This document shows, one piece after another, positions 36,480-48,081 of a stretch of 64,000 nt of DNA (positions within the stretch are counted from its first letter, which is position 1; each line of letters opens with the position of its first letter). The DNA comes from Arthrobacter terrae (GTDB lineage: Bacteria > Actinomycetota > Actinomycetes > Actinomycetales > Micrococcaceae), in contig NZ_JADNYM010000023.1 of NCBI RefSeq assembly GCF_015708085.1, forward strand, positions 1 to 64,000, given 5' to 3'. Under the pieces are notes generated by a model that worked only from the letters and a program-made list of their open reading frames with translations, was not told where the DNA came from and made no database searches. The translations under genes and the position numbers were made by a program.

Positions 36480-36505
36480 ATCCGGCAAAGTATTTTCCGG
36501 ATCCG
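36480..36505 (+). promoter_or_regulatory. Hairpin in the L21 leader
   Basis: ATCCGG at 36480-36485 pairs with CCGGAT at 36497-36502, an inverted repeat about 45-70 bases before rplU. The 5' region 36256-36548 holds no gene; TATTCT near 36400 may be a -10 box. Whether the hairpin is an autoregulatory leader for the L21 operon is inference. Confidence 0.35.
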
Positions 36506-36548
36506 CACGTAAACTTTGTTATAAACGTCGAGAGAAGTGAGTTCCACA

Positions 36549-36857
36549 GTGGTGTACGCGATTGTCCGCGCAAGCGGCCGCCAAGAGAAGGTTTCCGTCG
36601 GAGACTTCGTAACCCTGAACCGCGTCCCCGGTGGAGCCGGCAGCACATTTGAGCTGCCCGCTTTGCTCCTGGTTGATGGTGAGAAAATCACCTCCGCCGT
36701 TGAGGACCTGGCGAAGATTAAGGTTACGGCTGAAATTCTGGAGGATCTTCGCGGCCCGAAGATCGTCATCCAGAAGTTCAAGAACAAGACCGGCTACAAG
36801 GTCCGCAAGGGCCACCGTCAGGAACTGACCAAGGTAAAGATCACCTCGATCGCATAG
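36549..36857 (+). CDS. rplU: 50S ribosomal protein L21
   Basis: 102 residues. I chose GTG 36549 so that the protein begins [14 protein letters not shown], the usual N terminus; GTG 36537 and GTG 36552 are in the same frame and cannot be excluded. L21 signatures include [15 protein letters not shown] and [21 protein letters not shown] at the C terminus. L21 binds 23S rRNA near domain III. First gene of the rplU-rpmA-(obgE) block. Confidence 0.93.
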   Translation: MVYAIVRASGRQEKVSVGDFVTLNRVPGGAGSTFELPALLLVDGEKITSAVEDLAKIKVTAEILEDLRGPKIVIQKFKNKTGYKVRKGHRQELTKVKITSIA

Positions 36858-36942
36858 TTTCTCAGTTCGCTGCGGTTTCTTAGACCGTGGCAGTGCGATT
36901 CCGTGGTTTAGTCGTCTTCAGTCGAAAAGGTAGGCATTTCAA

Positions 36943-37206
36943 ATGGCACATAAAAAGGGTGCGAGTTCCACTCGCAACGGCCGTGACTCCAACGCTCAGT
37001 ACTTGGGCGTGAAGCGTTTCGGTGGTCAGGTAGTTTCCGCTGGCGAGATCATCGTCCGCCAGCGTGGAACGCACTTCCACCCCGGCGCCGGCGTCGGCCG
37101 CGGTGGCGACGACACGTTGTTCGCGCTGACGGCAGGAGCCGTTGAATTCGGCACCGCCCGCGGCCGCCGTGTTGTGAACATTGTTACGGCGGCAGCTGCA
37201 CTGTAG
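36943..37206 (+). CDS. rpmA: 50S ribosomal protein L27
   Basis: 87 residues, [16 protein letters not shown] at the N terminus and [20 protein letters not shown] in the middle, a complete L27. The N-terminal tail reaches the peptidyl transferase centre. No N-terminal cleavage extension, unlike Firmicutes. 85 bases after rplU and followed by a strong terminator, so obgE may have its own promoter. Confidence 0.96.
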   Translation: MAHKKGASSTRNGRDSNAQYLGVKRFGGQVVSAGEIIVRQRGTHFHPGAGVGRGGDDTLFALTAGAVEFGTARGRRVVNIVTAAAAL

Positions 37207-37249
37207 CAGCAGGCACGTAGTACCAGGCACAGAAGCACCAAACGTTTTT

Positions 37250-37287
37250 CCAGTGGAGCGGGCCGCTTGGCCAGCTCCACTGGCGTT
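37250..37287 (+). terminator. Terminator after rpmA
   Basis: 10-bp perfect stem CCAGTGGAGC (37250-37259) with GCTCCACTGG (37274-37283), then CGTTT. It is 43 bases after the rpmA stop. Confidence 0.75.
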
Positions 37288-37304
37288 TAAACCACTGTGC
37301 TTGG

Positions 37305-37380
37305 CAATACCCACAGTGCTTTTCAACATCCGCAGCACTGTTCAATACCCACAGTGGTTTTTAACATCATTGCCTTTTAA
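37305..37380 (+). repeat. 38-bp imperfect tandem duplication before obgE, with CACTGTG/CACAGTG half-sites
   Basis: Copy 1 (37305-37342) and copy 2 (37343-37380) both start CAATACCCACAGTG and continue with a TTTT and AACATC. A CACTGTG at 37293-37299 is the inverted partner of the CACAGTG cores, so alternative hairpins can form. Confidence 0.65.
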
Positions 37381-37398
37381 CTACGCTGGGCAGCCTAG

Positions 37399-40252
<2,854 letters not shown>

Positions 40253-40277
40253 GCGGCCCTTGGCCTAAACTTGTTGC

Positions 40278-41558
40278 ATGACTGAGCTGGCTGTGGATCA
40301 AGACGTAACGGAGGCGGTGCATGCCGTTGCGGACCTCGCCCGAGCGGCATCGCGCCGGATGGCACACGCCAACCGTGCCTGGAAGGACCAGGGGCTGTTG
40401 GCAATAGCTGCGGCCCTGCGGGAACGCCAGGACGCGGTGCTGGCCGCCAACGCCAGAGACGTTGCCCGTGGGCGGGAGAGCGGAACAACTGAAGCCATGC
40501 TGGACCGGCTCACACTGACCCCGGATCGGGTTGCCGCTCTATCCGAAGCACTCAAAAATTTGGCGTCACTGCCGGATCCGGTGGGAAACGTGGTCCGCGG
40601 GCAGACCCTTCCTAATGGTCTGCGAATGCGCCAGGTAAATGTCCCGTTGGGAGTCGTGGCCGCCATCTACGAGGCTCGGCCAAACGTCACCGTGGACATC
40701 GCGGGTCTGGCGCTCAAGAGTGGAAATGCCGTAATTCTCCGGGGTGGGAGCGCGGCGGCGGACACCAATGAAGCACTTGTCGGGATCCTCCGCGATGCTC
40801 TCGAAGCGGCCGGACTCCCGGCTAACGCGGTGCAAAGCGTGGACCGGTACGGACGCGCTGGTGCGAATGTTCTGATGCGTGCCCGGGGCCGGGTTGACGT
40901 CCTCATTCCGCGCGGTGGGCGGGACCTGATCCAGTCCGTTCTGAACAACGCTTCCGTCCCCGTCATCGAAACGGGCGAGGGTAACGTGCACATCTTCATT
41001 GACGAGTCCGCACCCGCTGAAATGGCGGTCAATATTGTGCTCAATGCCAAGACACAGCGACCCAGTGTCTGCAACACGGTGGAAACCCTGCTGGTGCACC
41101 GCGACGCCACTGCCCTGCCTGACGTACTGTCCGCCTTGTCTGCCGCAGGGGTCCGGCTGCACGTGGATGAGCGCATCATGGCGGAACTTCCCGCCGGGCT
41201 TAGTGCCGTACCCGCGTGCGAGGCGGACTGGGGGCGCGAATATATGGATCTTGATCTGGCAGTGGCTATGGTTGATTCACTTGACGCTGCTGTGCGTCAC
41301 ATTCGATGCTGGAGCACCGGACACACGGAGGCGATTGTGACCAATGACCTATCCAATGCCGAGCGCTTCATAGCCGAGGTGGATTCCGCGGCGGTGATAG
41401 TGAACGCCTCCACGCGCTTTACCGATGGTGCCCAGATGGGGTTAGGCGCTGAAGTGGGAATTTCGACCCAAAAGCTGCACGCCCGCGGGCCGATGGGTCT
41501 GAGCGAACTGACGACCACCAAATGGATCGTTCGCGGCGAGGGCCAAATCCGTACCTAG
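40278..41558 (+). CDS. proA: Gamma-glutamyl phosphate reductase
   Basis: 426 residues, aldehyde-dehydrogenase fold. VPLGVVAAIYEARPNVTVD and GGSAAADTNEAL bind cofactor; the catalytic Cys is in QRPSVCNTVETLL near residue 260. It reduces gamma-glutamyl phosphate to glutamate semialdehyde with NADPH. 25 bases after proB, so co-transcribed. Confidence 0.95.
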   Translation: MTELAVDQDVTEAVHAVADLARAASRRMAHANRAWKDQGLLAIAAALRERQDAVLAANARDVARGRESGTTEAMLDRLTLTPDRVAALSEALKNLASLPDPVGNVVRGQTLPNGLRMRQVNVPLGVVAAIYEARPNVTVDIAGLALKSGNAVILRGGSAAADTNEALVGILRDALEAAGLPANAVQSVDRYGRAGANVLMRARGRVDVLIPRGGRDLIQSVLNNASVPVIETGEGNVHIFIDESAPAEMAVNIVLNAKTQRPSVCNTVETLLVHRDATALPDVLSALSAAGVRLHVDERIMAELPAGLSAVPACEADWGREYMDLDLAVAMVDSLDAAVRHIRCWSTGHTEAIVTNDLSNAERFIAEVDSAAVIVNASTRFTDGAQMGLGAEVGISTQKLHARGPMGLSELTTTKWIVRGEGQIRT

Positions 41559-41680
41559 CGCCGGGTCCCGGAGCGTCCGGCTGCCGCAACGGGATGCTTC
41601 GCGTACCATGAGAGTTCAAGGTGTTTGACCCGCCGCCCGGCTGGTCGAACGGATGCGTTGTTGATACTTAGGGGAGAATT

Positions 41681-41926
41681 ATGCTGACCCAGCTTGCCGG
41701 CGTTCTGGCGGCCGCCACCGAACATGAGGAAAAAGCGCCGCTTTTCATGCCGTGGTGGATGTTCGGCGTGTCAATTTTCGTCATTTTGCTGGTGTTGATG
41801 TTCGTCACCGCCTCCTTCTCGAATATGGGAAACCGCCATTCTGCCGTAGAGGAAAGCCCCGATCCGCACCGCCAGCACACGAACAAGCACGATCACGGCG
41901 AGGGCGAGAAGATTCCCCATTTCTAA
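41681..41926 (+). CDS. Small single-helix membrane protein
   Basis: 81 residues with one strong helix at about 24-46 ([20 protein letters not shown]). A short polar N terminus of about 22 residues precedes it. The C-terminal half is His/Asp/Glu-rich ([18 protein letters not shown]) and could bind a metal. A good SD (GGGGAGA) lies 5 bases before the ATG. It sits between proA and nadD; function unknown. Confidence 0.8.
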   Translation: MLTQLAGVLAAATEHEEKAPLFMPWWMFGVSIFVILLVLMFVTASFSNMGNRHSAVEESPDPHRQHTNKHDHGEGEKIPHF

Positions 41927-41933
41927 GACAGCA

Positions 41934-42593
41934 TTGCCGGCAGCCGGGGTGAAGGACCCGCACCGGCGCTTCCGTTTAGGTGTCATGGGTGGCACCTTCG
42001 ACCCGATTCATCACGGGCACCTGGTGGCGGCGAGTGAAGTCGCAGCGGTCTTTGAGCTCGATGAGGTGGTTTTCGTGCCCACCGGACAGCCATGGCAGAA
42101 AGCCAAGACCCAGGTCAGCCTCCCGGAGCATCGTTATCTCATGACCGTGATCGCCACCGCATCTAACCCCAGATTCACCGTCAGCAGGGTGGACATCGAC
42201 AGGCCCGGACCCACGTTCACCATTGACACTCTGCGCGATCTGCGCAGGATGCGCCCGGACGCCGACTTGTTCTTCATCACCGGTGCTGATGCCATGGCTC
42301 AGATCATGTCATGGAAAGACAACGATGAGCTGTGGTCATTGGCCCACTTCGTTGGTGTGACACGCCCGGGCCATGTCCTCGACGGTATGGGCCGTTCTGA
42401 CGTGAGTTTGTTGGAAGTGCCGGCTATGTCGATTTCCTCAACCGACTGCCGTGACCGCGTCCAGGAACAGAATCCTGTATGGTATCTGGTTCCCGATGGA
42501 GTGGTGCAATACATTGCGAAGTACGGGCTCTATCTCGAACCGGGGCGCAGTGGTGTGGGATCCAGTCAACAGGTGAGTTCTAGTACTGAATGA
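41934..42593 (+). CDS. nadD: Nicotinate-nucleotide adenylyltransferase
   Basis: 219 residues from TTG 41934; GTG 41949 is a second candidate and neither has a good SD. The nucleotidyltransferase loop [15 protein letters not shown] is complete. [11 protein letters not shown] near the C terminus replaces the usual ISSTxIR of NadD, keeping the ISST signature. Converts nicotinate mononucleotide and ATP to deamido-NAD. Only 7 bases follow the stop of the small membrane protein. Confidence 0.92.
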   Translation: MPAAGVKDPHRRFRLGVMGGTFDPIHHGHLVAASEVAAVFELDEVVFVPTGQPWQKAKTQVSLPEHRYLMTVIATASNPRFTVSRVDIDRPGPTFTIDTLRDLRRMRPDADLFFITGADAMAQIMSWKDNDELWSLAHFVGVTRPGHVLDGMGRSDVSLLEVPAMSISSTDCRDRVQEQNPVWYLVPDGVVQYIAKYGLYLEPGRSGVGSSQQVSSSTE

Positions 42594-42600
42594 GTAGTAA

Positions 42601-43869
42601 ATGAGCAAGAAATCAGAATTGGCCCGCGGCCGCCGCAAACGCAGGACCGCGCAAAGTTCTCCTGATCAGACCAGCACCGGAGGCGGTAGTCCCTCGGTGC
42701 CGGCTGCGCAGGAGCCATCGACGTCCGTTATTGGCGCAACAGCAGCTGCCGTAACAGCAACTGGCGCACCAGCAACTGGCGCACCAGCGCCGGATGGAGC
42801 AACGGACGCAGGGGTCCAAGCTGCGGGTCGTCGATCCCGACGTGCCGCCGATGCTCCAGTAGATGCACCCGGCTCAGCGGTTAAGGCCGAGCGGTCCCCG
42901 CAGGAGCGGGAACTGCCCTCGCGGCGGGCGCTGCGGCTGGCCCGGTTGGAGGCAGATCTCCCTGCAGCAACGAACGTGTCTGCAATGGTTCCGCAGGCAC
43001 CCACCGGCCCGGCCGGTCCCGAAACGCTGCCGGCAGAGTCCGGTCTTCCTGAAGAGACCGGTCTTTCTGAAAAGTCCGGTCTCCCTGAAGCGTCCGGTCC
43101 GGCAGCGATGCGCGGCGCCGACACCGAAGCTATGAGCATCGAAAAAGCACCGGCCCCGCGGGAGGCGCTTATTCAGGATACGCAGCAGCATCTTGATCAA
43201 CTTACGGCGGCCGTCAGCATAGATCCGCTGGCAGTTGACCCAGAGATACTGGCACAGCAACGCGCCATCGCTGACCGTGCCGAGGAGCTGAACCGCCGTG
43301 CGCCGGACAGTGAACAGCCGGCACAGGAAAACGCCAAGGGCCGGCCGCCTGTGAATGACCCGACCTCAGCCCATAATCTGGCGATGGTCACACCGCTGGA
43401 ATTCGTCCGGGTGCCCGGAATCGATCGGCCCGTCATGCGCCCTCCCACGACGTCACACATCCCCGTGATTTCGCCTCTGGTGCCTAAAAGGCAGCAAGGA
43501 CCGGCCCTTGAATCGGCCGCGACGTCACCCATACCGGGGCTCACCTCGTCGTCGGCGCCGCGGGAAGCCGCAGCCACCAAAGAAGCCGCCGCGCCGCAAG
43601 AAGCCGCAGCTCCGCAAGACGCAGCGGCACCGCACAAGAGCCCCGGGCGCAACCGGACAACGGCAGTCCGGACGGAAACACCCTTTGAACCCGCCGAGAT
43701 GCCACCCTTGTCGGCCGGAAGTGCCCATGGACTTGAGCCGTTGGACGCCGTCACCGCAGGCCTGGGCCGGTTGCAGCGCAACCGCCTGATGCTGTGGGGC
43801 GCGGTGGCAATTGGCGGCGTTGCTCTCCTTGCCGGAATTACCATGATCATTACCGGACTGGCCCGCTAG
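42601..43869 (+). CDS. Disordered protein with C-terminal membrane anchor
   Basis: 422 residues. Almost all of it is low complexity (Ala/Pro/Glu/Ser). Repeats are visible: ATGAP twice near residue 55, an 18-bp repeat (GLPEE, GLSEK, GLPEA) near 150, and AAAPQE-type repeats near 330. One conserved-looking patch is TPLEFVRVPGIDRPVMRPP near 265. A helix at about 397-417 (LMLWGAVAIGGVALLAGI) forms a C-terminal tail anchor. Located between nadD and rsfS in the same strand and spacing, so probably one operon. Function unknown. Confidence 0.75.
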   Translation: MSKKSELARGRRKRRTAQSSPDQTSTGGGSPSVPAAQEPSTSVIGATAAAVTATGAPATGAPAPDGATDAGVQAAGRRSRRAADAPVDAPGSAVKAERSPQERELPSRRALRLARLEADLPAATNVSAMVPQAPTGPAGPETLPAESGLPEETGLSEKSGLPEASGPAAMRGADTEAMSIEKAPAPREALIQDTQQHLDQLTAAVSIDPLAVDPEILAQQRAIADRAEELNRRAPDSEQPAQENAKGRPPVNDPTSAHNLAMVTPLEFVRVPGIDRPVMRPPTTSHIPVISPLVPKRQQGPALESAATSPIPGLTSSSAPREAAATKEAAAPQEAAAPQDAAAPHKSPGRNRTTAVRTETPFEPAEMPPLSAGSAHGLEPLDAVTAGLGRLQRNRLMLWGAVAIGGVALLAGITMIITGLAR

Positions 43870-43897
43870 GCCATCCCACCCAACCAGAAGGAAATCA

Positions 43898-44368
43898 GTG
43901 ACCGCAACAGATAGCTCCGTCGCCATCGTCAGGGCAGCCGCCCGGGCAGCATCGGACAAGCTTGCCTTGGACATTATTGCCCTGGATGTGAGTGACGTCC
44001 TGGCCATTACGGACATCTTCTTCATCGCGTCGGCTCCCAGCGAGCGACAGGTGAACGCCATCGTGGACGGCATCGAAGAGGAACTTATCAAGTCAGGTCT
44101 GCGCCCGGTCCGCAGGGAGGGGCGCTCCGGCGGACGCTGGGTCCTGCTGGATTATGCCGAAGTCGTCGTCCACGTCCAGCATGAGGAGGATCGGATCTTC
44201 TATGCCCTGGAGCGGCTCTGGAAGGACTGCCCCGTAGTGGATCTGCAGCTTGAAGCCAAGGACCCCTCCGCCAAGCAGGAAGCCATCGCGCAGTCGTCTG
44301 ACACCGCGCAGTTGTCTGACACCGCGCAGTCGTCTGCCACCGCGCAGTCGTCTGACACCGCAAACTAG
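43898..44368 (+). CDS. rsfS: Ribosome silencing factor RsfS
   Basis: 156 residues from GTG 43898 (AAGGAA 6 bases upstream). The RsfS/Iojap fold is seen in ALDIIALDVSDVLAITDIF and GRSGGRWVLLDYAEVVVHVQ. It binds L14 and blocks subunit joining in slow growth. The last 28 residues are four copies of the six-residue AQSSDT unit encoded by an 18-bp tandem repeat (44288-44361), not part of the fold. Its stop is about 20 bases before the phosphatase start. Confidence 0.92.
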   Translation: MTATDSSVAIVRAAARAASDKLALDIIALDVSDVLAITDIFFIASAPSERQVNAIVDGIEEELIKSGLRPVRREGRSGGRWVLLDYAEVVVHVQHEEDRIFYALERLWKDCPVVDLQLEAKDPSAKQEAIAQSSDTAQLSDTAQSSATAQSSDTAN

Positions 44369-44387
44369 GAAGGTACTGCGGCCGGTC

Positions 44388-45083
44388 ATGAGCAGTTCAG
44401 GAATTTGGCAACCCGCCAACGACTTCCGGCGGGTTGTTTTCTGGCGCCATGGGCGGACGCTATGGAACGCCGAGCAGCGTTTTCAGGGCCAGGCGGACAT
44501 AGAGCTCGACGACGTCGGCCGTGCGCAGGCGGATAAGGCGGCGGCCTTGCTGGCCGCCGTCGGGCCTGCCCGCCTTGTGTCCTCCGACTTACGGCGTGCC
44601 AAGGCTACGGCGCAGGCGCTGGCTGACTTGACGGGACTGGACATTTCCACGGATCCAAGGCTGCGGGAAACCTATGCAGGGTCCTGGCAGGGGCTGACTT
44701 TTGAACAGATTGCAGATGATTACCCGACGGACCTGCTCCGCTGGGAACGCGATGACATCAGCGTCCGGGCAGGGGGAGGGGAGACCCGGATCGAGGTCGC
44801 CGAGCGGATGCGGGATGGCGTACTGGAAGCCCTGAGCGGGGTTGAGTCCGGCGAAACACTCATCGTAGCCACCCATGGCGGTGCGGCACGCGTTGCCATC
44901 GCGCGGCTGATGGGACTGCCCTATGAGTATTGGGGCACATTGTCCGGGCTCTCCAACTGCAACTGGTCTGTTCTGCAGGAAACCGGCAACGCCCGAAACC
45001 CAGGAGCTGAGGGCAGCTGGAAGCTCACCGAGCACAACGCCGGCACCTTGCCCGAACCACAGACCGAACCCGTGGAGGATTGA
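44388..45083 (+). CDS. Histidine phosphatase family protein
   Basis: 231 residues. The phosphate loop is FWRHGRTLWNAEQRFQG with the phospho-His near residue 20; the second His is in IVATHGGAARV near 165. RLRETYAGSWQGLTF is a family segment. It is related to phosphoglycerate mutase-like enzymes such as GpgP, but the substrate cannot be told. The start ATG 44388 is 14 bases from AAGG of the SD, an unusually long gap. Confidence 0.85.
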   Translation: MSSSGIWQPANDFRRVVFWRHGRTLWNAEQRFQGQADIELDDVGRAQADKAAALLAAVGPARLVSSDLRRAKATAQALADLTGLDISTDPRLRETYAGSWQGLTFEQIADDYPTDLLRWERDDISVRAGGGETRIEVAERMRDGVLEALSGVESGETLIVATHGGAARVAIARLMGLPYEYWGTLSGLSNCNWSVLQETGNARNPGAEGSWKLTEHNAGTLPEPQTEPVED

Positions 45084-45189
45084 GCATCCGGCCGTACTGA
45101 CGCCGATTTGGTATCTGGATAAGTACTGTTCTAAGATTGACAAGTTGCTCCGGCAAGGAGGTAAACCTCCACGACGGGGCCATTTGATT

Positions 45190-45266
<77 letters not shown>

Positions 45267-45268
45267 TG

Positions 45269-45314
45269 AACCGCTGGAATCCAATGAAAGTAAGGGTTCC
45301 GGCGGTTTTTTTTG
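45269..45314 (+). terminator. Terminator of tRNA-Ala
   Basis: AACCGCTGGAA (45269-45279) pairs with TTCCGGCGGTT (45297-45307) with one G-T pair. Eight T residues (45306-45313) overlap the end of the right arm and run past it. It directly follows the tRNA. Confidence 0.85.
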
Positions 45315-45426
45315 CCGAAATGCTCAGCTGGGCCGGCGCGACTGCGCGTTGTGAGCCCACGGCAGTTGTGCGGCGCTACCGCCCGTTCTGCGCTTTACTG
45401 AAGCTATCCCAAGAGCGGTCGATGGA

Positions 45427-46005
45427 ATGGGGCGGATTGTATGGACCGGCGCAGGACGACCCCTCCGCCCGGAATCCGGCAGTGGACACGGCCGATGGTT
45501 CCAAAGGTGTGGACGACAGGCAGGGGAGGCACCGGCTCCCGCTGGAGACCATTGGATCCGGGCCCCCATCAAGAGTAGAAGTGATTCCGGCGAAAAGACT
45601 CCACGCGTCGCCTACCCGGACAAGGATGCCAGATGCCCGTGCCTGAGCGGTGAAACCTATGGCGCGTGCTGTGGGCGCTACCTGGAGAGCGACGCGGCAC
45701 CGCCCACCGCCGAATCGCTGATGCGGTCGCGCTTTACCGCCTTTGCTGTCGGCGATGCGGCGTATCTGCTGCTGAGCTGGCACGGGGGCAGCCGGCCAGA
45801 CAGCTTTGAGCTTGATCAGACTCTGCGCTGGTACCGGTTGGACATCCTCTCCACAACCGCCGGCGGACCGCTGGATACGGAGGGGGCAGTGGAGTTCCGC
45901 GCCTACTTCAAGCACGACGACGGCGCTGGCAGTCAGCGCGAGCGCAGTCGTTTCGTCCGGACCGGTGGGCGCTGGTTTTACCTTGACGGGGTAGTCGATT
46001 CCTGA
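45427..46005 (+). CDS. YchJ family SEC-C motif protein
   Basis: The recognised part starts near residue 65 (RCPCLSGETYGACCGRYL) and contains the N-terminal SEC-C zinc motif. It is followed by PTAESLMRSRFTAFAVGDAAYLL and RWYRLDILSTTAGG, the NTF2-like YchJ core, and ends near 190 with FYLDGVVDS. The function of YchJ is unknown; the zinc tail is shared with SecA. No usable start codon lies between 45427 and the core, so either the 60-residue unusual N terminus is real, an unusual start such as ATC is used, or a frameshift occurred upstream. Confidence 0.7.
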   Translation: MGRIVWTGAGRPLRPESGSGHGRWFQRCGRQAGEAPAPAGDHWIRAPIKSRSDSGEKTPRVAYPDKDARCPCLSGETYGACCGRYLESDAAPPTAESLMRSRFTAFAVGDAAYLLLSWHGGSRPDSFELDQTLRWYRLDILSTTAGGPLDTEGAVEFRAYFKHDDGAGSQRERSRFVRTGGRWFYLDGVVDS

Positions 46006-46039
46006 GACCGGTGCCTGCTGACGCCATTTCTTGCTGACA

Positions 46040-46093
46040 CCACTGGCTGCCGTCACCACTGGCTGCCAATGTCACTGGCTGCCAATGTCACTG
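46040..46093. repeat. 16-bp tandem repeat between YchJ and the FAD monooxygenase
   Basis: CACTGGCTGCCAATGT-type units are repeated from about 46040 to 46093: one copy with GT in place of AATGT, then two nearly identical copies and a partial one. The repeat array ends on the stop codon of the minus-strand monooxygenase. Confidence 0.75.
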
Positions 46094-47329
46094 CATGGTG
46101 AAACGGCGGGCGACGAAATCGTGCACCGCGGGTGCGGCAATCAGTTGTGCCAAGGTCCGGTTGCGGATAGCCAGGGCGGCCCGCGGCAGCGGACGGCCCA
46201 GGGCCATATTCAGATGTGCCTGCCGAACGGCCTGCCGGGCAGCCCGCTGCCTGCTCCGTTCGAAGGTGCGCAGTGCGCTGGCCGAAGGCTTCCCATCAAG
46301 TGCTGCGGTGATGATTGGCGCGAGCGCGGCAGCATCCAGCCAGCCCAGATTCATCCCCTGACCACCAATCGGGCTGATCTCATGTGCGGCGTCGCCGATC
46401 AATGCCACCCGTCCACGGATAAATTGGCGGGCCAGTCCGGAGCGGACGGTGAAGGCGCTGAGCATGCTGTTCGTGTCGGGATCCACGAGCGTACCGGTCC
46501 TGGCCCGGATCAGCTCGGTCAGGGATCCGGCATTGGGCTGGCCGCAGAGAGCATCGGTATGGACAACCCAGCGCCTGATGCCGTCCGGCAGCGGGAAGGA
46601 CTCCACGATGCCGCCCGGTTCCAGATGGAGCACCGCCGTTGCATCGTCACCGGTGTTGTCCTGAAAATCGCCCATCAGGTAGGTGTCCGGATAGTCGCGG
46701 CTGTAGGTTCCGATGCCCAGCTGCGAACGAAGGCCCGAGCGTGCGCCGTCGGCACCCACGAGTAGACGCGCACTGAACTCAGCGTTGGCTTCGTCTACCT
46801 GCCCGCTACCCCGCGCCGGCCATATTCTCCAGTCCGGCCCGATGCTCCTGTCTTGCCCGATGCTCCTGTCTTGCCCGATATGCCGTTCCGGCTCCGGCCG
46901 ACGAACGCGGGCCGAGACCGTAACCTGCCTGCCGTCGTCGTACGCGTGCAGCACCTGTGCCCCCCGCAGCAGGACATCAGATCCATTGGCACCCAGCCGC
47001 TCTTCCAACACCGATTCCGTGACGGTCTGTGGTACCGCCAGAACAAACGGATAAGCCGACCGGCCAGCGGCAAAAGACAGACCGGCCAGGTCCCTGCCTC
47101 GGGTCCGTGCCATGCCGCTGTGGATTTTCACGCCCTGGCCGATCAGGGGAGCGGCGGCTCCAATGCCTTCCAAGGCAGCCAAAGACGGCGGATGAATGCC
47201 AATGGCGCGGGAATGATTGCTCCGTTCCGCGCGTTTTTCCAGCACCAGGACGTCCACCCCGGATTGGCGCAGTAAGGCGCCCAGAAAGAGTCCAACCGGA
47301 CCGCCGCCGGAGATGATGACATCATGCAT
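46088..47329 (-). CDS. FAD-dependent monooxygenase (aromatic hydroxylase, UbiH/PHBH-like)
   Basis: 413 residues. The FAD GXGXXG loop is IISGGGPVGLFLGALL; VGADGARSGLRSQLG is the conserved DG motif and GDAAHEISPIGGQGMNLG the second FAD site. These define group A flavin hydroxylases. Residues about 150-165 carry a tandem IGQDRS repeat from an 18-bp DNA repeat, in a surface loop. Last gene of the type III PKS cluster; likely hydroxylates the PKS product, as SrsC does in Streptomyces. Its start overlaps the methyltransferase end by 8 bases. Confidence 0.88.
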   Translation of the reverse strand: MHDVIISGGGPVGLFLGALLRQSGVDVLVLEKRAERSNHSRAIGIHPPSLAALEGIGAAAPLIGQGVKIHSGMARTRGRDLAGLSFAAGRSAYPFVLAVPQTVTESVLEERLGANGSDVLLRGAQVLHAYDDGRQVTVSARVRRPEPERHIGQDRSIGQDRSIGPDWRIWPARGSGQVDEANAEFSARLLVGADGARSGLRSQLGIGTYSRDYPDTYLMGDFQDNTGDDATAVLHLEPGGIVESFPLPDGIRRWVVHTDALCGQPNAGSLTELIRARTGTLVDPDTNSMLSAFTVRSGLARQFIRGRVALIGDAAHEISPIGGQGMNLGWLDAAALAPIITAALDGKPSASALRTFERSRQRAARQAVRQAHLNMALGRPLPRAALAIRNRTLAQLIAAPAVHDFVARRFTMQ

Positions 47330-48062
47330 CGGGCGTTGACTCCGGGGAGCCGGCCGCCGGCGGGAGAGCCTCGGGCCGGTAGGTGAGCAGGTTTCGGAAC
47401 GGGCCCTGCGGTTGGACTCGCCACTTCGCCGGTACTGCCAACCTAAGCTCCGCTGCGGTGTAACTGCGGCGAATGGAAGTCAGGCCGTCGGCGCGGATGA
47501 ACGAACGGTGGAAGACGGGTAATGTTCCGGCGGAAAACAGGGCGTATGCCAGCGCGCTGCGTGCAATGTCGCTGTGCACGCTGGCCTGCGTGGCCAAGAG
47601 CCGGGAATCTGTAAGGAGACCGTGCAGCTGCGGCGCGCTGAGGTGATGGAGCACATGGTTGGAGACAACCAAATCAAACGTGGCGCCCTCGGCCACGAGT
47701 TCGGAGCTGAAAGCACTCCGGAACCGCAACCGTGGTACCGGCGGCTGCGCAGCGGCGAAGGCGAAGGCCCGCTCATCCGGGTCGATGGCGGTGATGTCCA
47801 AGGCCAGGCCATCCCGGGCCGCCCACCGTGCCAGCCGCCGTGGGACATCTCCGCCGCCGCAGCCAATGTCCAGCAACGTCGACGTCCGGTTAAGGGAGAG
47901 CAGGGGGCGCAGCATCTGCGTATAGGTGCGCCGCCAGCCGGACACTGCGGCGTTGATCAGCGGAAACTGCGCGTAGGTGCGCTCCAGTAACTGCTGATCG
48001 CAGTCGGATCGGTCCATTTCCTCCACGGCATCCACAGCGCGGATCTGCAACTGGCCCAGCAT
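47322..48062 (-). CDS. Class I SAM-dependent methyltransferase (PKS tailoring)
   Basis: 246 residues from ATG 48062; upstream in-frame starts at 48116 and 48131 would overlap the PKS gene. The SAM loop is LLDIGCGGGDVPRRL near residue 63, followed by ITAIDPDERA and LVVSNHVLHHLS. The N terminus MDRSDCDQQLLERTYAQF resembles methyltransferases that follow type III PKS genes in actinobacteria. It probably methylates the alkylresorcinol or alkylpyrone product. It sits between the PKS and the hydroxylase. Confidence 0.85.
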   Translation of the reverse strand: MLGQLQIRAVDAVEEMDRSDCDQQLLERTYAQFPLINAAVSGWRRTYTQMLRPLLSLNRTSTLLDIGCGGGDVPRRLARWAARDGLALDITAIDPDERAFAFAAAQPPVPRLRFRSAFSSELVAEGATFDLVVSNHVLHHLSAPQLHGLLTDSRLLATQASVHSDIARSALAYALFSAGTLPVFHRSFIRADGLTSIRRSYTAAELRLAVPAKWRVQPQGPFRNLLTYRPEALPPAAGSPESTPDA

Positions 48063-48081
48063 CACCGCAACTGCACCGCCG

